A DNA stretch of 64,000 nt. Origin: Clavelina lepadiformis (lineage: Eukaryota > Chordata > Ascidiacea > Aplousobranchia > Clavelinidae). Positions 22,665 to 36,400 of this stretch are shown here, piece after piece. The stretch spans positions 19,158,860 to 19,222,859 of the forward strand of contig NC_135244.1 of NCBI RefSeq assembly GCF_947623445.1, given 5' to 3'. The notes under the pieces are model-generated. The model worked only from the letters and a program-made list of their open reading frames with translations, made no database searches and was not told the origin of the DNA. Each line of letters opens with the position of its first letter. Within the stretch, counting starts at the first letter, position 1. The position numbers were made by a program, and so were the translations under genes.

Positions 22665-25600
22665 TATAAAGTACGTTTGTTAACGAAGTCCCAGATTACT
22701 CTGAAGATCCCCAAAACGGATTTTTATGACGGTTTTAGATATTGTTCTTAGTGTCAAAATATCTCAGTTCTCACCATTCCTCCGTTTTTACAACGTTTTT
22801 ACGTAAATTTTTACTTATCCGAAAGAATTTATACAGTACAGTTTCTTGGTACAATTATAGCTTAGCTATTTTTTCTGTTGTTATTATTAGTCCGCAATTT
22901 TTACCGACATACTCGCATGCATTTCCCGCTGTACATATACCCCGCACTCGTAGCGACTAACAAAACCAAGGCATGAATCTTCGTACAAAATACTCTGTAA
23001 TTTGCTACACGTTAGGATTACACCCATCATAACTCATCTAACACCGCCGCAGTATTATATTAAGTAGTTCACGTTAACATACAAGCCCCTACTTCCATTC
23101 AACAGTCCAATAATCCGACCCGGAGATAACGTTAACCCGACCGACTGACTGGAAATGTGCGGGTCAAGGGACAACGAAAAACGTACGTGATAATTTGTCT
23201 AGACGTTTAAACAGCGCGATTTGTGGCTCGAGGCACTGACGACGATGACGTAATTTCCGTCCGTAGGTTTTCATAGATCACACTCATACGCGAACGGCGT
23301 TGAAACATTCTGGCTATATTATATGATTCTGACCGATTCTTTTAACTGGTCCTGGCACCTTGTGGAGTTGCTCAAAACCTTCAGGATATGATAAAACCTG
23401 GTTTGTGTTAATTATTCTGCCATGAATTATTAATTATTATCATTATCTTCGTTTATGATCGCATAAAGATAGTTGCTTCACCGGAACACGAGTAGCCTAC
23501 GGCACGGGCAGCAGATTGTCCCACGAACTAACAAAACACTCAATTAACAATAATTAACCCCTATGTTAATCTCTAAGTGCTTGCTACTACAGCGTCAGCA
23601 CATTTTAAGTTGGAGTGACCAAAATCTTACCCCAAAAGACCGAATATAGGTCTTGTTTAATTTACTGTACAGAATCACTATTGTATAAGCAATGCTACCA
23701 AAGTGCCACCATACGTAGTAGATAATCTATAGTTAATTCGCACGTCCCACGTATTCACCGGCTTATGCACCTACTACTTGTACATAATTTTTATACTAAT
23801 CAAATGAATCTAAAATGAAACCATCCGAAAAATCGCAACGTCTTGCGATTGCCGATTTGTTCACAGCTGCAGTTCATATAGTAGTTAGCGTATGTGTATG
23901 CTTGCTGTATACTTTGCATCTTATTGCTGATTGTAGTTTTTGAGTCGTGACTGCTTTACGCTGCCGTCCAGAATATGAAACGTGCAGTTTTTGTTAGACG
24001 GCCTGGCCCATAATAATCCCGTTGTACATGTTTTGATCATTCGCAACTATACACACGCGCTTGTAAACTCGTATACATTATCATTACTATAACCGCATTT
24101 ATATAATCATCCTGTATTTAAGCCTGTAGCAGTGGGTTCCGAAATTGCAGTAAACACCTCCGGCTTGCTAGCGTTAAGGTCTGTCGTCGGTTTAGCACTT
24201 TCGTGCGACATTTACGATGAGAATATTGTTTTACAACATCTACATATTCCTTGTTGTGGCCGACGACGACTCGTTGCGTTATATGGCGGCTTGGAGGTTG
24301 GTCGTCCACTACCTATATATCCTCATGTAGTAATTATGTATGCTTGATTATTCTTCTGTATATACGTGTACACCGCCCAAAATTATAGTACATTGACACC
24401 GTTTCTTACGTGTTGTGTGCTTACGCGTTGCGATTACGACAACGGTACATTTATAACTCTTCCTGTATAGTTCTTACACCACCTCTACCGAATTGCAAGC
24501 GTTTTCTTCTGACACTCTGTAATTCGATTAAAACTTATAGAGGAAGTTTTTGTGTTTTGTTTGCAAGTACCCGACCAGTTTCATCATTTAATGACTTCTT
24601 TGTGACGTCAGACAGTTGTATGTTCGGAAGAAAATTAGCTCACCTGCAACCGAGACCGAGGTAAAGGACAATATGAGGTGTGGCAGCAAATTTTGCATTG
24701 TCTCGAGGCAAAACATTTTGCTACTGTTTGACGAAGAAACCTTAAAAAGGATCAAACAAAACGCCCATGCAGCCTTTTGACTGAATAAATTTATTATTTT
24801 ATAATTATTTAATGTTATTTTGACTCTCATTTTTCTAATCACTGGTTCATTTGTACCTGGTGAACAGTTCCGAATTCGGGCAATGAGTTACAAAAATAAT
24901 AAAAAATACAGATAAAAACTATTTGTGACAATAGGAACGCACACCAAGGCAAGTTCGGTAAGTGGAGCTCAAGCGATGAGAATTGAGGAATCGTCGCCGA
25001 ATTTAAATCGTGAAAAACTTTCATCAGCCCGAGGATAGAATTTGTGATATCATACCACTATAGGCTAAGTTATGTTGGATATTCTGTTCAAGCAAATTCC
25101 GTTTTCACTCCAGACTACCAAGACGAATTTGAAAAGAGCCTTTTTTTACCTTTTAGAATTCGAAAGAGAAAATGATTATTATCGACCTACCCAAGTGATT
25201 CTGAACCTATAGGCCGGAAAGTTTGAATTCTTTTTTCCACAATTCGGAAAAAGAGACCCACTTGATCTTTCACATTCTAATGGGTGATAAAAAGCATCTA
25301 CCAGAAATTTGTCTGTCAGTGTCTAGTAAGTCTTTGGCATCATCTAGCGAGAAGGTTTCGGATTTATAAAAGCTGTGTTGGTAAGGCCTGCGAAAATCTA
25401 TCTGCTCTTTATAAAGCAGTTGTTTTTTATATCAAACAAGTGTCAGTACCTGATTCATTTAGTTTCATCTTCAATAATTCTAGTTAACCTTCCTAATATT
25501 AACTGTTAAAAAGTCAAACTTATTTTATAAATGACCTTTAGGGGAGGTGGTCCTTCCCTCCCGCTGGCTAGTTACAACCTTCAAAATGTGGCTAATTCAC

Positions 25601-25929
25601 ATCTCGAGGGTCATACCCAGTTGTGCGTTTATCAAGTGTTCTGTGGAAATAACTTCTCATTTGTGGTATCAATTATAGTTGTAGCGACAAGCAGCGAGCT
25701 ACCAACCTAACGGAAGAACACTATCTGATGGTGCATCTTGAATTCATCTTGCGTGCAAGGCTAACGTGCACTTAGCACTTCGATCTAACGAATCAGTTAG
25801 TTCTTGGGTCGTTACTGTAACTCCAATGCAATAATTGGAATAACCCAAACTCCATAAGAAGAATTCCAAACAAAGATGTTTGACAAATTCTTCAAATTTT
25901 TTCAATAGGATACAAACTGTGTTATGAAG
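22665..25929. other. Intergenic, no gene supported
   Basis: 3.3-kb spacer. Several open frames of 60-85 codons exist but none shows domain, splice or homology support. The stretch near 24840-25065 is distantly similar to 51400-51660 and is entered separately. Confidence 0.45.
24840..25065. repeat. Diverged dispersed repeat, copy 1
   Basis: Shares an ordered set of short blocks with 51400-51660: AATTCGGGCAA, then CTCAAGCGATGAGAAT against CTTGAACGATGAGAAT, ATCGTCGCC against ATCATCGCC, and TCGTGAAAAACTTTCATCAG against TCGTGTAAAATTTTTCTCAG. Probably an old interspersed element; the boundaries are unclear. Confidence 0.45.
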
Positions 25930-27211
25930 GGGAGCACGACATATGGCCGCGGGAAAGTGGCCGCGAACAAACTCACCGGGGTCAACTGAACGCGACGTAA
26001 ATTGACCGCAGACAAACTGACTGTGACATAAACTGGCCGGCGATCAAATTAACCGTCGATAAATTGGCCGGCGATCAAATTAACCGGCGACAAATTGGCC
26101 GTCAAAAGGTCAAAATTTTAAACTCGGTAGTATATGATATGTAAAGTAAATATTTGTTTGTAACTATTTCCTTTGTTTTTAACAAAATTGTTTTTTATTT
26201 CAATACACATTGAAACGTTTATTGAAATAAACAGAAATATTTCCGGAAATACGAGAAATACGAGTAACAACATTAAAAGACGTTCACTGCAAAACACATA
26301 TGACACTACATAATATGGGCACTAAAATTTACACAAGCTGTTATTTGACAAACAAGGAAGTTTATTGCGCAAATTGTAGGTTTTGGGCGATGCCTCTGAG
26401 AAAATCTAATATGTCACGGTTTGCAAAATCTTCAACGATGGTTTGAAGTCGCGCATCCAGATCCTTGTATTTTCTCCTTTTGGCAGGAGGCCCTTGGGCA
26501 CAGAGCTCCTCAATCTTCTTTTTGTTTATGTTCTGCAATTTCCTTAAAGCTTCTATAAATTTCCAAATGGTTGGGTGTTGCATTGATAACATCCTGTTTA
26601 TTAGACTGTGGTGACCTTCAACTTTGTTGTTGGTTCTGGCTTCGCCATTTAACACCCGAACATGGACGTTCCAGAAGTCATGTGAATATGGCGGGTCTCT
26701 TCGGAGCTGAGTTCGAAAGCGACGCCCGATGTAAGTACGCTCAAAGTAGTCGAGAAGCGGAAGCATTTCATCAGGCAAAAATTCCTCTAATGTTTCAAAA
26801 GCCTCAATCAGATGCTGTATTGGAACAAATGCCAAAGCCGGTATGTGACGCAGCAGTAGTGCAAATTCTTGATCATTTTGATACCTTCTTTGAAGTCCGA
26901 TTTGCTGCATGTGCTTCCTGACATTTTGAAGAAGAGACAAGAAATCTATGAATATGGGTCACCGTACAAGGGGCCAAAAAACTGTACGAGTGGCAACCTT
27001 GACTGCAATACACATACTGGATAGTGACTAGATAGCGACTAGATAGTGAATTAGAATTTTGACCTTTTGACGGCCAATTTGTCGTCGGTTAATTTGATCG
27101 CCGGCCAGTTTATGTCACAGTCAGTTTGTCTGCGGTCAATTTACGTCACGTTCAGTTGACCCCGGTGAGTTTGTTCGCGGCCACTTTCCCGCGGCCATAT
27201 GTCGTGGAACC
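25930..27211. mobile_element. Mutator-like element with long inverted ends
   Basis: 1282-bp element bounded by terminal inverted repeats of about 160-180 bp, at roughly 25930-26120 and 27055-27211. They share runs such as ATATGGCCGCGGGAAAGTGG and GTCAACTGAACG. A 9-bp direct repeat GTTATGAAG flanks it (25921-25929 and 27212-27220); 9 bp is the hallmark of MULE insertion. The left end carries an extra internal copy of a unit of about 34 bp (GGCGATCAAATTAACCG repeated). Inside is one minus-strand frame, 26362-26940, encoding the C-terminal part of a MULE-type transposase. The catalytic core is absent, so the element is non-autonomous, but intact ends and target duplication suggest insertion in the not-distant past. 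Confidence 0.92.
26362..26940 (-). pseudogene. MULE transposase, C-terminal fragment
   Basis: 192-codon uninterrupted frame on the minus strand. It matches the region after the catalytic domain in FLYWCH-associated MULE transposases of animals: ALLLRHIPALAFVP, then LLDYFERTYIGRRF, then WNVHVRVLNGEARTNN followed by KVEGHHSLINRML and HPTIWKFIEALRKLQ. The conserved E-G-H and C-terminal helical pattern are present. The zinc-finger/FLYWCH head and the DDE catalytic aspartates are missing: only about 115 bp separate its start from the right inverted repeat. Full-length family proteins are usually 400-600 residues, so this is a truncated relic or a remnant exon. Absence of stops argues for young age or selection; I favour young age. 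Confidence 0.8.
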
Positions 27212-27220
27212 GTTATGAAG

Positions 27221-28760
27221 GGTGCCATCGGGTCAGTCCGTTTTAATATATGGTTATAACTGCACATTTAGTTCATAAACATAATCTTATGTGAAATAAA
27301 GAAATGCTTGAAATAAAAAAAACTGACTGAAAAAAGTGGGTTAAATTCTAAGAGAGTTCAAAACTTGAATAACTGCTTTGCATTTTAGCATATAATATGA
27401 TGTCTGCAAAATGATACTTTTTAAAATCAAAACAATTGGATTGAATTACTTTCAAAGCAGCGAAGTTGCCTTTGTCATTAGTCTGTTTAAACTTTAGAAG
27501 AAGGGAAAATGACTGAAAGTGAATGACGAACATCGTAAATATGTTATGGCTTTGGAAGGTTTAGCGCAAAGACAATTTCAAGTGATGTAATAGGTGGAAA
27601 CTGAGTATTAAAGATGATACTCAAGGCTATATTTTAATGTTTTATTATCTGAAAATCTTTGTGCGTATACAGGATTCTGGGGTCTAGTATACAAGTGCAC
27701 AACCAGACGACGTCAAAGTTTGAGTAGCTGGGGTCTAGTACCTATAAAAACTCATCAAGTGGTTTTTCACTTGTATACTAGACCCGGATTCTGTTCAGGG
27801 ATTTAATGTAATTGCTTGAAAATTGAAATTCATTGTTGTTATTGGAATTTAAAAAGTATCTGCCTGTCGGGGTTGATATTTGATAAGTGCCATGTGTCAA
27901 GTTTCCTCTTTTTTAATCGAGATCATCCTTTAAACAACTTTTGGCCATTGTTGCAGGATCCAAGTTTGTTGTTTTTTGTGCTATTATCCAATGGTTATTC
28001 TATAGCCTACATTGTCATTAAGATCAGACTGTTGAGTTTGTAGTGCAGCCACATCTAACTTTCACGTTCGCAGTTTGACATTACATTATTATTGAGTTCA
28101 GATTTTTATCTATCAGACTGCTGTGTGAGTTTGGTCAGATAATTGCATAGTCTTCAGTTTCCCACAAAATACTGTAAACAGCCTAAGGGAGGCATGCATA
28201 GAATTCTCACTACAGTATTATTGGGGTCGTAAGGATACAGGTTTTTAAAGTAGGTCTAATATCACTGACTTTACAAAATTAGAACTCTGGCATTGCAGAC
28301 AATGTATGACAAAAGCAGATTTAAACCCAAAAGTATTACAGAGTAACAGAGTAAAGAGGTTTATTGATTACAATGTCTTTTGATTAATATTTGTTTAGAT
28401 TAAGAAACTGCTGTGTGATGCATGTTATAGTTTGCCCGTTCCGATTTTAAATGATAAATTTTAAAGCAATAGAATCAGTATGTTACAAAGATTAACAAAG
28501 GGCGCTCACCGTTCCCAAGAACATAATAAAAACTCAAAACACCACGTTTATGGTAAATCTGATGATCCTACATTTCCATCTTGCTTATTTGATATTGCAA
28601 TTATAATTAATGGCTTGATTTCAATGTTTTTATTAGATTAATCTAGAAATACTAACCTTTTAAATAAGTTTTAATATACCAGTATAATTGTTATTGAATG
28701 GACTGTTTAGAAATATCAGTAGCACTGTACAGTTAAACAGTTTCGTGTTCAATCTTTCAG
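27221..28760. other. Spacer upstream of FANK1, with one MITE
   Basis: AT-rich. Contains the MITE at 27680-27785. The short first exon of FANK1 must lie here or just upstream but I could not place it. Confidence 0.4.
27680..27785. mobile_element. MITE family A, copy 1 (106 bp)
   Basis: Tiny element with both ends GGGTCTAGTATACAAGTG inverted, and a middle with ACGACGTC and TTTGAGTAGCTGGGGTC. An exact 8-bp duplication GGATTCTG flanks it (27672-27679, 27786-27793), so it was probably mobilised by a hAT-type enzyme. Related copies are at 38246-38352 (opposite orientation) and 52540-52648. Confidence 0.85.
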
Positions 28761-31700
28761 ATGCTCTTCTTGACAGTCCGAACCCGCCTGTAGTTGGAAA
28801 GATTAGTCATCATAGCATTGAATTATCATGGGAACAAGACCCCATGCACCGAGGCGACAAGCGGTATGACCTGCGTCGTTACTTCTTCTGTTAACCTATC
28901 AAAGCTACAGTTTATTGTCCAACAGTAACATAATATATAATACAACAAAATAAACATTTAAGTCGAAGTTTTTTCAATATGGTTGGGTTGCGTTAAGTAA
29001 GACTTGGTAAGAGGTAAGATAGGAGTTAATTTTCTGTTAGTGGCTCACTATGAAATTTCACATACTAATGTTTGACCAAAATAAATCGATGTCAGTGGAT
29101 AAGTTTTGCAGGTGAAGTGTCATGATTTAAATTTTTAGGAATAGTAGGATTTTTTCGTTATAAACTTCTCTTTTGTGTGCCTAACTTTATAATATATGCC
29201 AGTATGGGTATCACTTAAGTTTTCTCAGTTCAACCGGTTAAATAGAACAAGTAAAATATAAAAACTATAAAGTTAAGTTCCGGTATACAGCAAGTATTTA
29301 TTTGCTAGATTGAAATTTGCTTTAGAAGAAGAAGACAAAAGAACATCAGACTTTTCCACTGTTTATGTGTAAGTTTTAGGTTGCAGCATTTTTATTTACT
29401 GTGTCTTGTAAGTTACCTACGTCAGGTGTAGTTGAGTGTAATAAGCTGCTTTTATCCTACAGTGGTTATGCAGATTCTTATACAATTGATGGACTAGAGC
29501 CCCTCCATTCGTATAAATATCGTCTGAAAGTAGCTACTAATGATGGAGACTTCAGTCTCAGTCCAACAATCACTGTTTGCACATCAAGTAAAATTCCCTT
29601 TTCGTTTCTTTTGATACATATTGCATTTAGATTACGATATTATGCTAAATGTATCCTGTGTTTTTGTTGTACAGAGTGAAGTAACATGAATTGAATTGCC
29701 AAACTAGATGTATATCCTTAAAGTTAGTTGTTGTTAGTTTTGGAATGTTCTGTTCTTTGCTATAACATTGGTTGTTTAGGAGAGCCATTCAACAGTGATC
29801 ACCTGCACAGGGCAACAATGAAGGCTGATCTTGAAGCAATTTCTAAAATACTTGCCACAGGGTTTGTATTGAATTAGTAACATTGGTATAAACTGGGATT
29901 ATTTATTCTTGAACTGAACAAAGTCTTTGCGCTATTGAAATTCACTGGTGGTTGCTAACCACTCAAGCCCTGGTTACCAATCTTGACTTTGTATATTTCT
30001 TTTGGATATATTTTAGTGGGTTTGCCTGAATTTTGAAGATTTAATGGTCATCAAGACCATTGAATAAAAGTGTTGTTAATGCCTTCCTCAAAGGCATTGC
30101 ATTTATAGTGTCGTCGAGTATTGAGCCTGGCTTGCATAATTGTAACTGCGACATTTTACTCAATCCACAAACAAGCCTACACTTGCTGAAGTTTGCTAAA
30201 GTGTTTGGTGTTGTTGCAAATCAGTCCGAATCCTTCATTTTGCTTATGTTGTTAAATTAACTAATGACATAATTGCATTTGATACTGATTTAGTTAATTG
30301 TTACACTTATTAATAAGCAGTTAAACTAACTTTGATCTGTTTTACCAAAGGGATGTTACTGTTGATGTTAATGACAAAATTGGTTATACACCATTGATGA
30401 ATGCTGCCCAAAGAGGACTTTTAGAGTAAGCTAGTTTGTTACCTCATTTGCAGTGCGATAACAGACCCCAAAACTGTTTAGGCTAAGTGATTAGAAACAA
30501 AGCTTGCATTGGAGTGATATCTTTTAGTTACCAGTGATATACACATTATTTAGCTAGCTATTTGTTGTAAGCTGAATGCTACTTTGTGATAACACTTGGG
30601 AATTGGGATGTTTCATTGAAACTAAATCTAAACTTTTTTTTTTTCAGAGTAATTGAGTTGTTACTAGAACATCATGCTGATGTACATGCAATTAACAGCA
30701 GTGGAAAAAATAGGTATGTTACTGGATAGTACGACTGGGTTACTTTTCTCTCGGGCTTTGTTTTTCTGGTTGCTATTTGCGGTTGTTAACCCTGATGTGT
30801 TATAAAACGTAGTTTTAATGCTACTCAAATTAGCTCTTGTTACAGTGAAGTCATAAAGGCAGTTGTTTGATGATTTGTGTCAACTTGCACATCACATTAG
30901 TCTACAACTTCGTGTTGATCTTTGTTAAAAACAGCCTAATTGTAGCAAGTTATGCCGGTCATGGGGCGGTAGTAAAACGTCTTAGAGAAGCTGGAGCTCA
31001 ATGGACTTGCTGCGATAAAGGTGGAAGCACTCCACTACACTGGGCTATAGATGGTGGAAATTGTGAGCTTATTCAATGGATGATCGATGACGGCGCCCCG
31101 GTAATCATTTTCATTTTGTGATTTATGATTGTTAGCTCTGTAAATTGTTGTCTTTTTGTCTGAAACTTACATTTACTTTCTTCTGTTTCAAATGTGATTA
31201 ATTTGAAGAGTAGAGAAGTAGATATACTTGATTTCTTAGCAAACCTTGCCAAAAACATCCTTTACAAGTGCAATGGCGTATTTCATAGATGTCATTTCGC
31301 TTTAAATCACATTAAAACCAATTTGCCTTCATTCAATAAATGCTTCGATTCCATTTTTACGCAGGTTGACATAAAGGATAAAACTTCAGGTTGGACACCA
31401 TTGTTACGATGTGCAGCAATAACCGGTGATCCAAGCGTGGCTGAAGTACTATTGTCGTCTGGAGCAGAGGTTGATTGCACTGACATGTAGGTTAAGTTGT
31501 CAAGACAAGCCTAAAGCTTGATTGCATGTTCGTTTATTTTTGTTTGTCACTTAGGCGTTGTTGTTACTTTCGTTTTAATGAAGTCCCACAAGTAAAACTT
31601 TATTTTAGTTCTGTGGCTTTTATTTTGATAAAAAACGAACGATTTCTTATGATAGTGATGGCAAAACAGCACTGATGATTGCATCGTTGAATGGGTACAT

Positions 31701-32154
31701 GGCTTTCGTAGAAAAGCTGGTAGAAAATGGCGCAGATGTAACACTGATGAGTGGGGTAAGGTTATGTGTTATATTTAGCAATTGCCGATTGCTGGAATTT
31801 TAAGCATTCCTATTCTAAAATCATGTCTAACAACCTAGGTATTGCTTAGGCATTATAACAATGAGGCCATAGCGTAAACATTTAGATATTTATGTTTGAA
31901 AAATAATAAAATCGAAATACAGTACAGTATGTCATTAATTGTTTATTTTGTTCAGCATGGCAAAACAGCCCTTGAAATGGCTCAATCCTTCGATCGCCGA
32001 GTAAGCTGTTTTATATTTTTTCATTGTAAAAGTTTAATGTCTTAAAACGTGATAGATTTGCTGTTGTTCACATTGCGATGTTGTTGCTTAGACGGTGGTG
32101 AAATACCTTGCCAATGAGATGGGACCAGAACAGAAAGACAAACAGCATGTATAG
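28761..32154 (+). CDS. FANK1: Fibronectin type III and ankyrin repeat protein 1 (5' end unresolved)
   Basis: Eleven exons: 28761-28863, 29309-29368, 29463-29587, 29780-29861, 30351-30425, 30648-30713, 30935-31100, 31365-31486, 31656-31755, 31956-32000, 32092-32154. All join in frame, about 335 residues (vertebrate FANK1 about 345). Exon 28761 begins with an acceptor in phase 1, so a tiny first exon with the start codon is upstream and not identified. The fibronectin III domain spans the first three exons (PPVVGKISHHSIELSW; EEED; YTIDGLEPLHSYKYRLKVA). Then come about six ankyrin repeats, for example GYTPLMNAAQRG, LHWAIDGGNCELIQWM, SGWTPLLRCAAITG and GKTALMIASLNGY. The order and linker REPFNSDHLHRA match FANK1 closely. 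In mammals it is testis-enriched, nuclear and anti-apoptotic in germ cells; a similar role here is inference. Confidence 0.93.
29920..29985 (-). repeat. Short dispersed element, copy in a FANK1 intron
   Basis: On the minus strand: GATTGGTAACCAGGGCTTGA, about 30 bases, then GCGCAAAGACTTT. Matches the blocks at 10127-10164 and 35177-35238. Confidence 0.35.
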
Positions 32155-33422
32155 CCAGATATCATCACTAAACAATAACAAAATATTCAAGATATGTTAA
32201 ACTCTAGTCTTACCAATCTGTTTGCACTGTCAACTTTAGCACCGAATTCTGGATATCATTATTTCGCCACAAGAAATTGGTTTATGCAGTTGTTTGTTTT
32301 CATTACAAGTGATTTTATCAATTGTTGCTTGAATCACATCTTCTGCTTCAATCTTTCCATGAATATTTTGTTCTTATTTTTCTTATGTTGCCACCCAACA
32401 CTGTACTCTATTGCATTTGGTTTCACGTTCCCAATAACTTTTGTTGACTGGTATACTTTGAGACCTTTATTTTTTTAAATTGTCAATTTATATCTGTAGA
32501 GTATGTAACTGTTTTATGTATTTATAATTATAAATGTAGCCTGTGTGATGTGGAATACAGGCCAAGTAGTTAATTCCACTGGCAAACAAACTGCTGTAAT
32601 TTTTGGCTAGAAGTCCAGAAAATTAATTCAAGAGAAGAAAAGGAAATTGCAAGAGCAGAATTTGGAAATATTAACGAAGACTCCAAAGTTGATTCATATT
32701 TATTGAACCTAAATCTCAGATTAAAGAAAAATAAAATCAAAATATAAGGATAGATAACATTCGATAGGGATGTGCCGAATCTGAACATTACCTACAAGTA
32801 TCGATAACTTTTTTATTCTCTGGAATTTATTCTTGAGCAGATTTGGACTGACTCCCATCATTTTTGCATGAAGTAAAAACTAAAAACCCAACAGCAAAGG
32901 AGACGTTGCGAATTATTAATAATTTGGCAACAAATAAGTTGATTTCTTTAGCGCACAAACATAGTGCAAGGTTTATGATCCGCTAGTTTAGCAGATAATT
33001 TGTAATTGCACAAATCTGAATCTTTTTAAATTTAACACTTACCTACATTGTGAGACTTTTGTAAAGGTTTACCAATTGATTAACTTACGAACTTTTAATG
33101 GCACAGAAATACGTTTAATATTGATATAATCACCAAAAATTCTTATTTCCAAAGTAAACATACAAAACAAAAAGATGCAGTATGACATACTATGGAACAA
33201 CAAAAGTTTGATTCTAAACAAAGCATGCAATTGTTACCTAACTTGCGTAGTAAGAAAGGTAGATAGAGATTTGGCTTCACAAAGAACTGTGTAAGAAGTG
33301 CATAAACATAATAAATATAGGTAACACAACATAATACCAAATTACAGGCTTCAAAGAGCTAATTATGATAATCAAAAAAAAAAACAGAATGATTAGGTTG
33401 AATTTGATATCAAGATGCTTAG
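32155..33422. other. Convergent spacer between FANK1 and POGLUT1
   Basis: AT-rich 3' UTR or intergenic DNA between two genes that end toward each other. At 32775 a TAGGGATGTGCCGAATC stretch resembles the end of the element at 44684-45090 but no partner end was found, so it may be a fragment. Confidence 0.4.
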
Positions 33423-36400
33423 TTAAAGCTCGGATTTTTTTCTTCTTTGTTCTGGTTCTGGCGTAACAAGTTGTAAATCTTCATTTCTTATAACTTTGTA
33501 AGTAAGAAGCGAAGCATATTCCTTCAATAGTTTACTCCAATAGCAAGACACATCCTCCATTTTCAGTCGATTCCAAATAAATTTTTTCCCACTAAACCAA
33601 ACACTTATGAAGTCAAAATAATGTTATCAAACATATTAGTCTTATCTAAAATATATTAGCCAACTCTTATTTTTGATTATACTTAATAATTAATTATTAA
33701 GGCACCAACCGGCTAGCTATTTGCTTCACAGCGTCATCATTCTCCTTTGCAAAGAGCAAAAGTTCTTCTACTTCTTTTAGTTTGTCGCTCACTGGTATGT
33801 AATGCACCCACGGCTTTAATGCTGGATAGAAAAATTCTAACCACTCATCTCCAACGTGGAAGACAAGTGAGTTGCAAAGAAACAGATGCTTCAATCTGAA
33901 GCTTGCAGCTACTCCTCGAAAATTAAATAAGTACCTGAACGATGTTTTAAAAAGTTATATTTTATACAACATTTATGCTTACTATGTAACATTTGATTTT
34001 TTGTATTTTAGATCTGGTGATTTTATGCATGGATATACAGTATACACAATTCCAATGTGTAATGTTTGTCATATTAGCTTACTTGTATTTACAATGATCA
34101 ACAAGATGAATTGTGCTAGCAGGTTCGGCACCTAAAGTGTCCTACAAAAATCAAGACGTGTTGGCATTAATTTTTGCACACCAACAAAAACTTAATATTA
34201 AGAACAGAAAGGAAATTCGTTGAAGTACTTCTTTGGATTTCCATGCTTGATTTTTTGTATACTGAGCATCAACCAGGTCTGGTTTTTCTCGAGATAAAAG
34301 AATGAGGGGGTCCCTTGCAGCACTTGTGCGAGATCCTCGAAAAAATCCTATGTTCTCCTTTTTATCCCATGGGAATTCCTCAGCTTTTCTGTAATAACGA
34401 ACGCTTTCATAAACCCACTACACTAAAATCATGTTTTCCATGCAGCGCGGTGTGCATTGAAAAAGCAACTACAGTTCCAGTACAACCAAAACAATATCTA
34501 TGAAAGAAATATTGGGAAGATCAAGAAACAAGAAGTAGAAAAGCTAGAGGGCCGAAAGAATAGCTAAAGTTGATCCGAATATTGTAATTGCACAAAGTAT
34601 CTGACAGACAGCAATAACAAAGACAGTGAATAAACTTGAAGTGGTAGTGCACCTCATGGCATCGATGTCTATTCCAGCTCCAGGCAGGTTATTTTACAAA
34701 CCATCTTTTCATCCAGTGAAGCCGAACCTTAATAGGCTTTGGCCATTTAGTTTGCTGTACAATAAATAATCAGAATGCAAATTCTCACTTGGCAAGATCT
34801 TTCCTCATAAGATCCCAACGTCCTAAGCCAGTAGGATAGAGTGGAGAGACAGCAGGTCCACCTTGCCAAAATGTCCATGCTGGATACATGATGTCATAAT
34901 GCTGAACATTCTACACAACAAAGTAGCAATCTGTTTTAACCAAAGCAAACTTCTTTTTTTTAATTTATCGGAAAAACTTGGTATTTCCAAGTGTTGCACA
35001 AGGTATCAACATCTGTCTCTCAATTCTAAATGTAATCTAAGTTCTATACCAGTACTTGATGATGCTATGGCTTGAGCAGGGTGCTTGTATGATAATGAAT
35101 TGGTCAAATTTTGCTAAAACTATATAAAAAACTAAAACAGTTTAGAACTATGTATCCAACCAAAAATGCACAACAGCCAGCTTAGTAACCGGGGGCACAC
35201 TTGGTGAGGAATCATTGCCCAAGTCATGCAAAGACTTTTGTCTGAAAAGATAAACATTCCAATACCACATGAGACCACTCACTCTTTCTAAGCATTAGAG
35301 CATAACTTTTAACTTACCACTTTGCTGAACGAGAAAACTGGAAGAGGTTCCATCTTTCCACCATGTCTCATTGACCGTGGCCAGTCATGGACATTTATAC
35401 CCAAGTCCATATTTGGAAGCTCATCGATTATTTGCAGTATGAAATGCTCTACACCTTTACATCTGTGGAAATGAATCAGTGAAAATTAAAATTTTGTGTC
35501 AACTAAGGAATTTCATCTAGTCTTATTGGCACAAATGTTTACGTTGAAATGGGATTAGGATTATCATAAACACTTTGTAATGTTATAAATTCCAATCACT
35601 ACCTGCTAGGAAAAAGGCATTTTTCAGCTCTGTATAGCTTGTGATCAATGATCTGGTAATGCACTGCTTTTTCCAGTCCTTTCTTCATGTCGGCTTCTGT
35701 AATTCCACCTCTTTCCTTCCATATCTTTAAATCCGCTGTAATCACATCAGAATGACATGTGCAATTTCCCTTGCAAGGTTTGTAGTCTTTCTTAGCTCTT
35801 TCGATTCTTTCTAGGTAGCTCTTCCATTTATTATTATCTGCATTTATTTATACAATTAAATGCAAGGTTTATCCCATCAAAAAAACAGACATATCAACCA
35901 GTGGTTAACCTCTTTTTTCCAAGGAACTTGGAGAAAACAAACTGACAAAAAGCAGGAAAATGCATGCGTGCCTCCAAGACTGAACCATGCTAAATTTATT
36001 CATATATCTCACCTATGCAAAACAAAGTGTAAGCAAGTTTATAATACAATATGTCTTCGTAATGCCAGTGTAAAATGTTTTTATGACTGACATGCCAAAG
36101 CATATATCGTAGCCAACATATTTTTGAATCACCTATGACATCAAAGTACTCAGTATTATCACATATTAAAACAATTGCACGCTGGGCACCATAAAAGCAG
36201 CAAAACTCAAGTCTGAAAAACAACGGCTATTTAGCTCAGACAAGCGTGGTCCAACTGCAGGCTCGCGGGCCAAAGTTGGCCCGCGAACTGATAATCAGCT
36301 TTGATTCAATCTGGCAACATAACTTCAATTTTTGTTTCTTTGTTATTGTAATTGACAAAAAACTTTGTGAATGATCCTTTGTAATGCGTAACAATTTTTT

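Noticed and set aside
26571..26921. Plus-strand frame of 116 codons inside the Mutator-like element
   Set aside because: Antisense shadow of the transposase fragment, which has clear family similarity.
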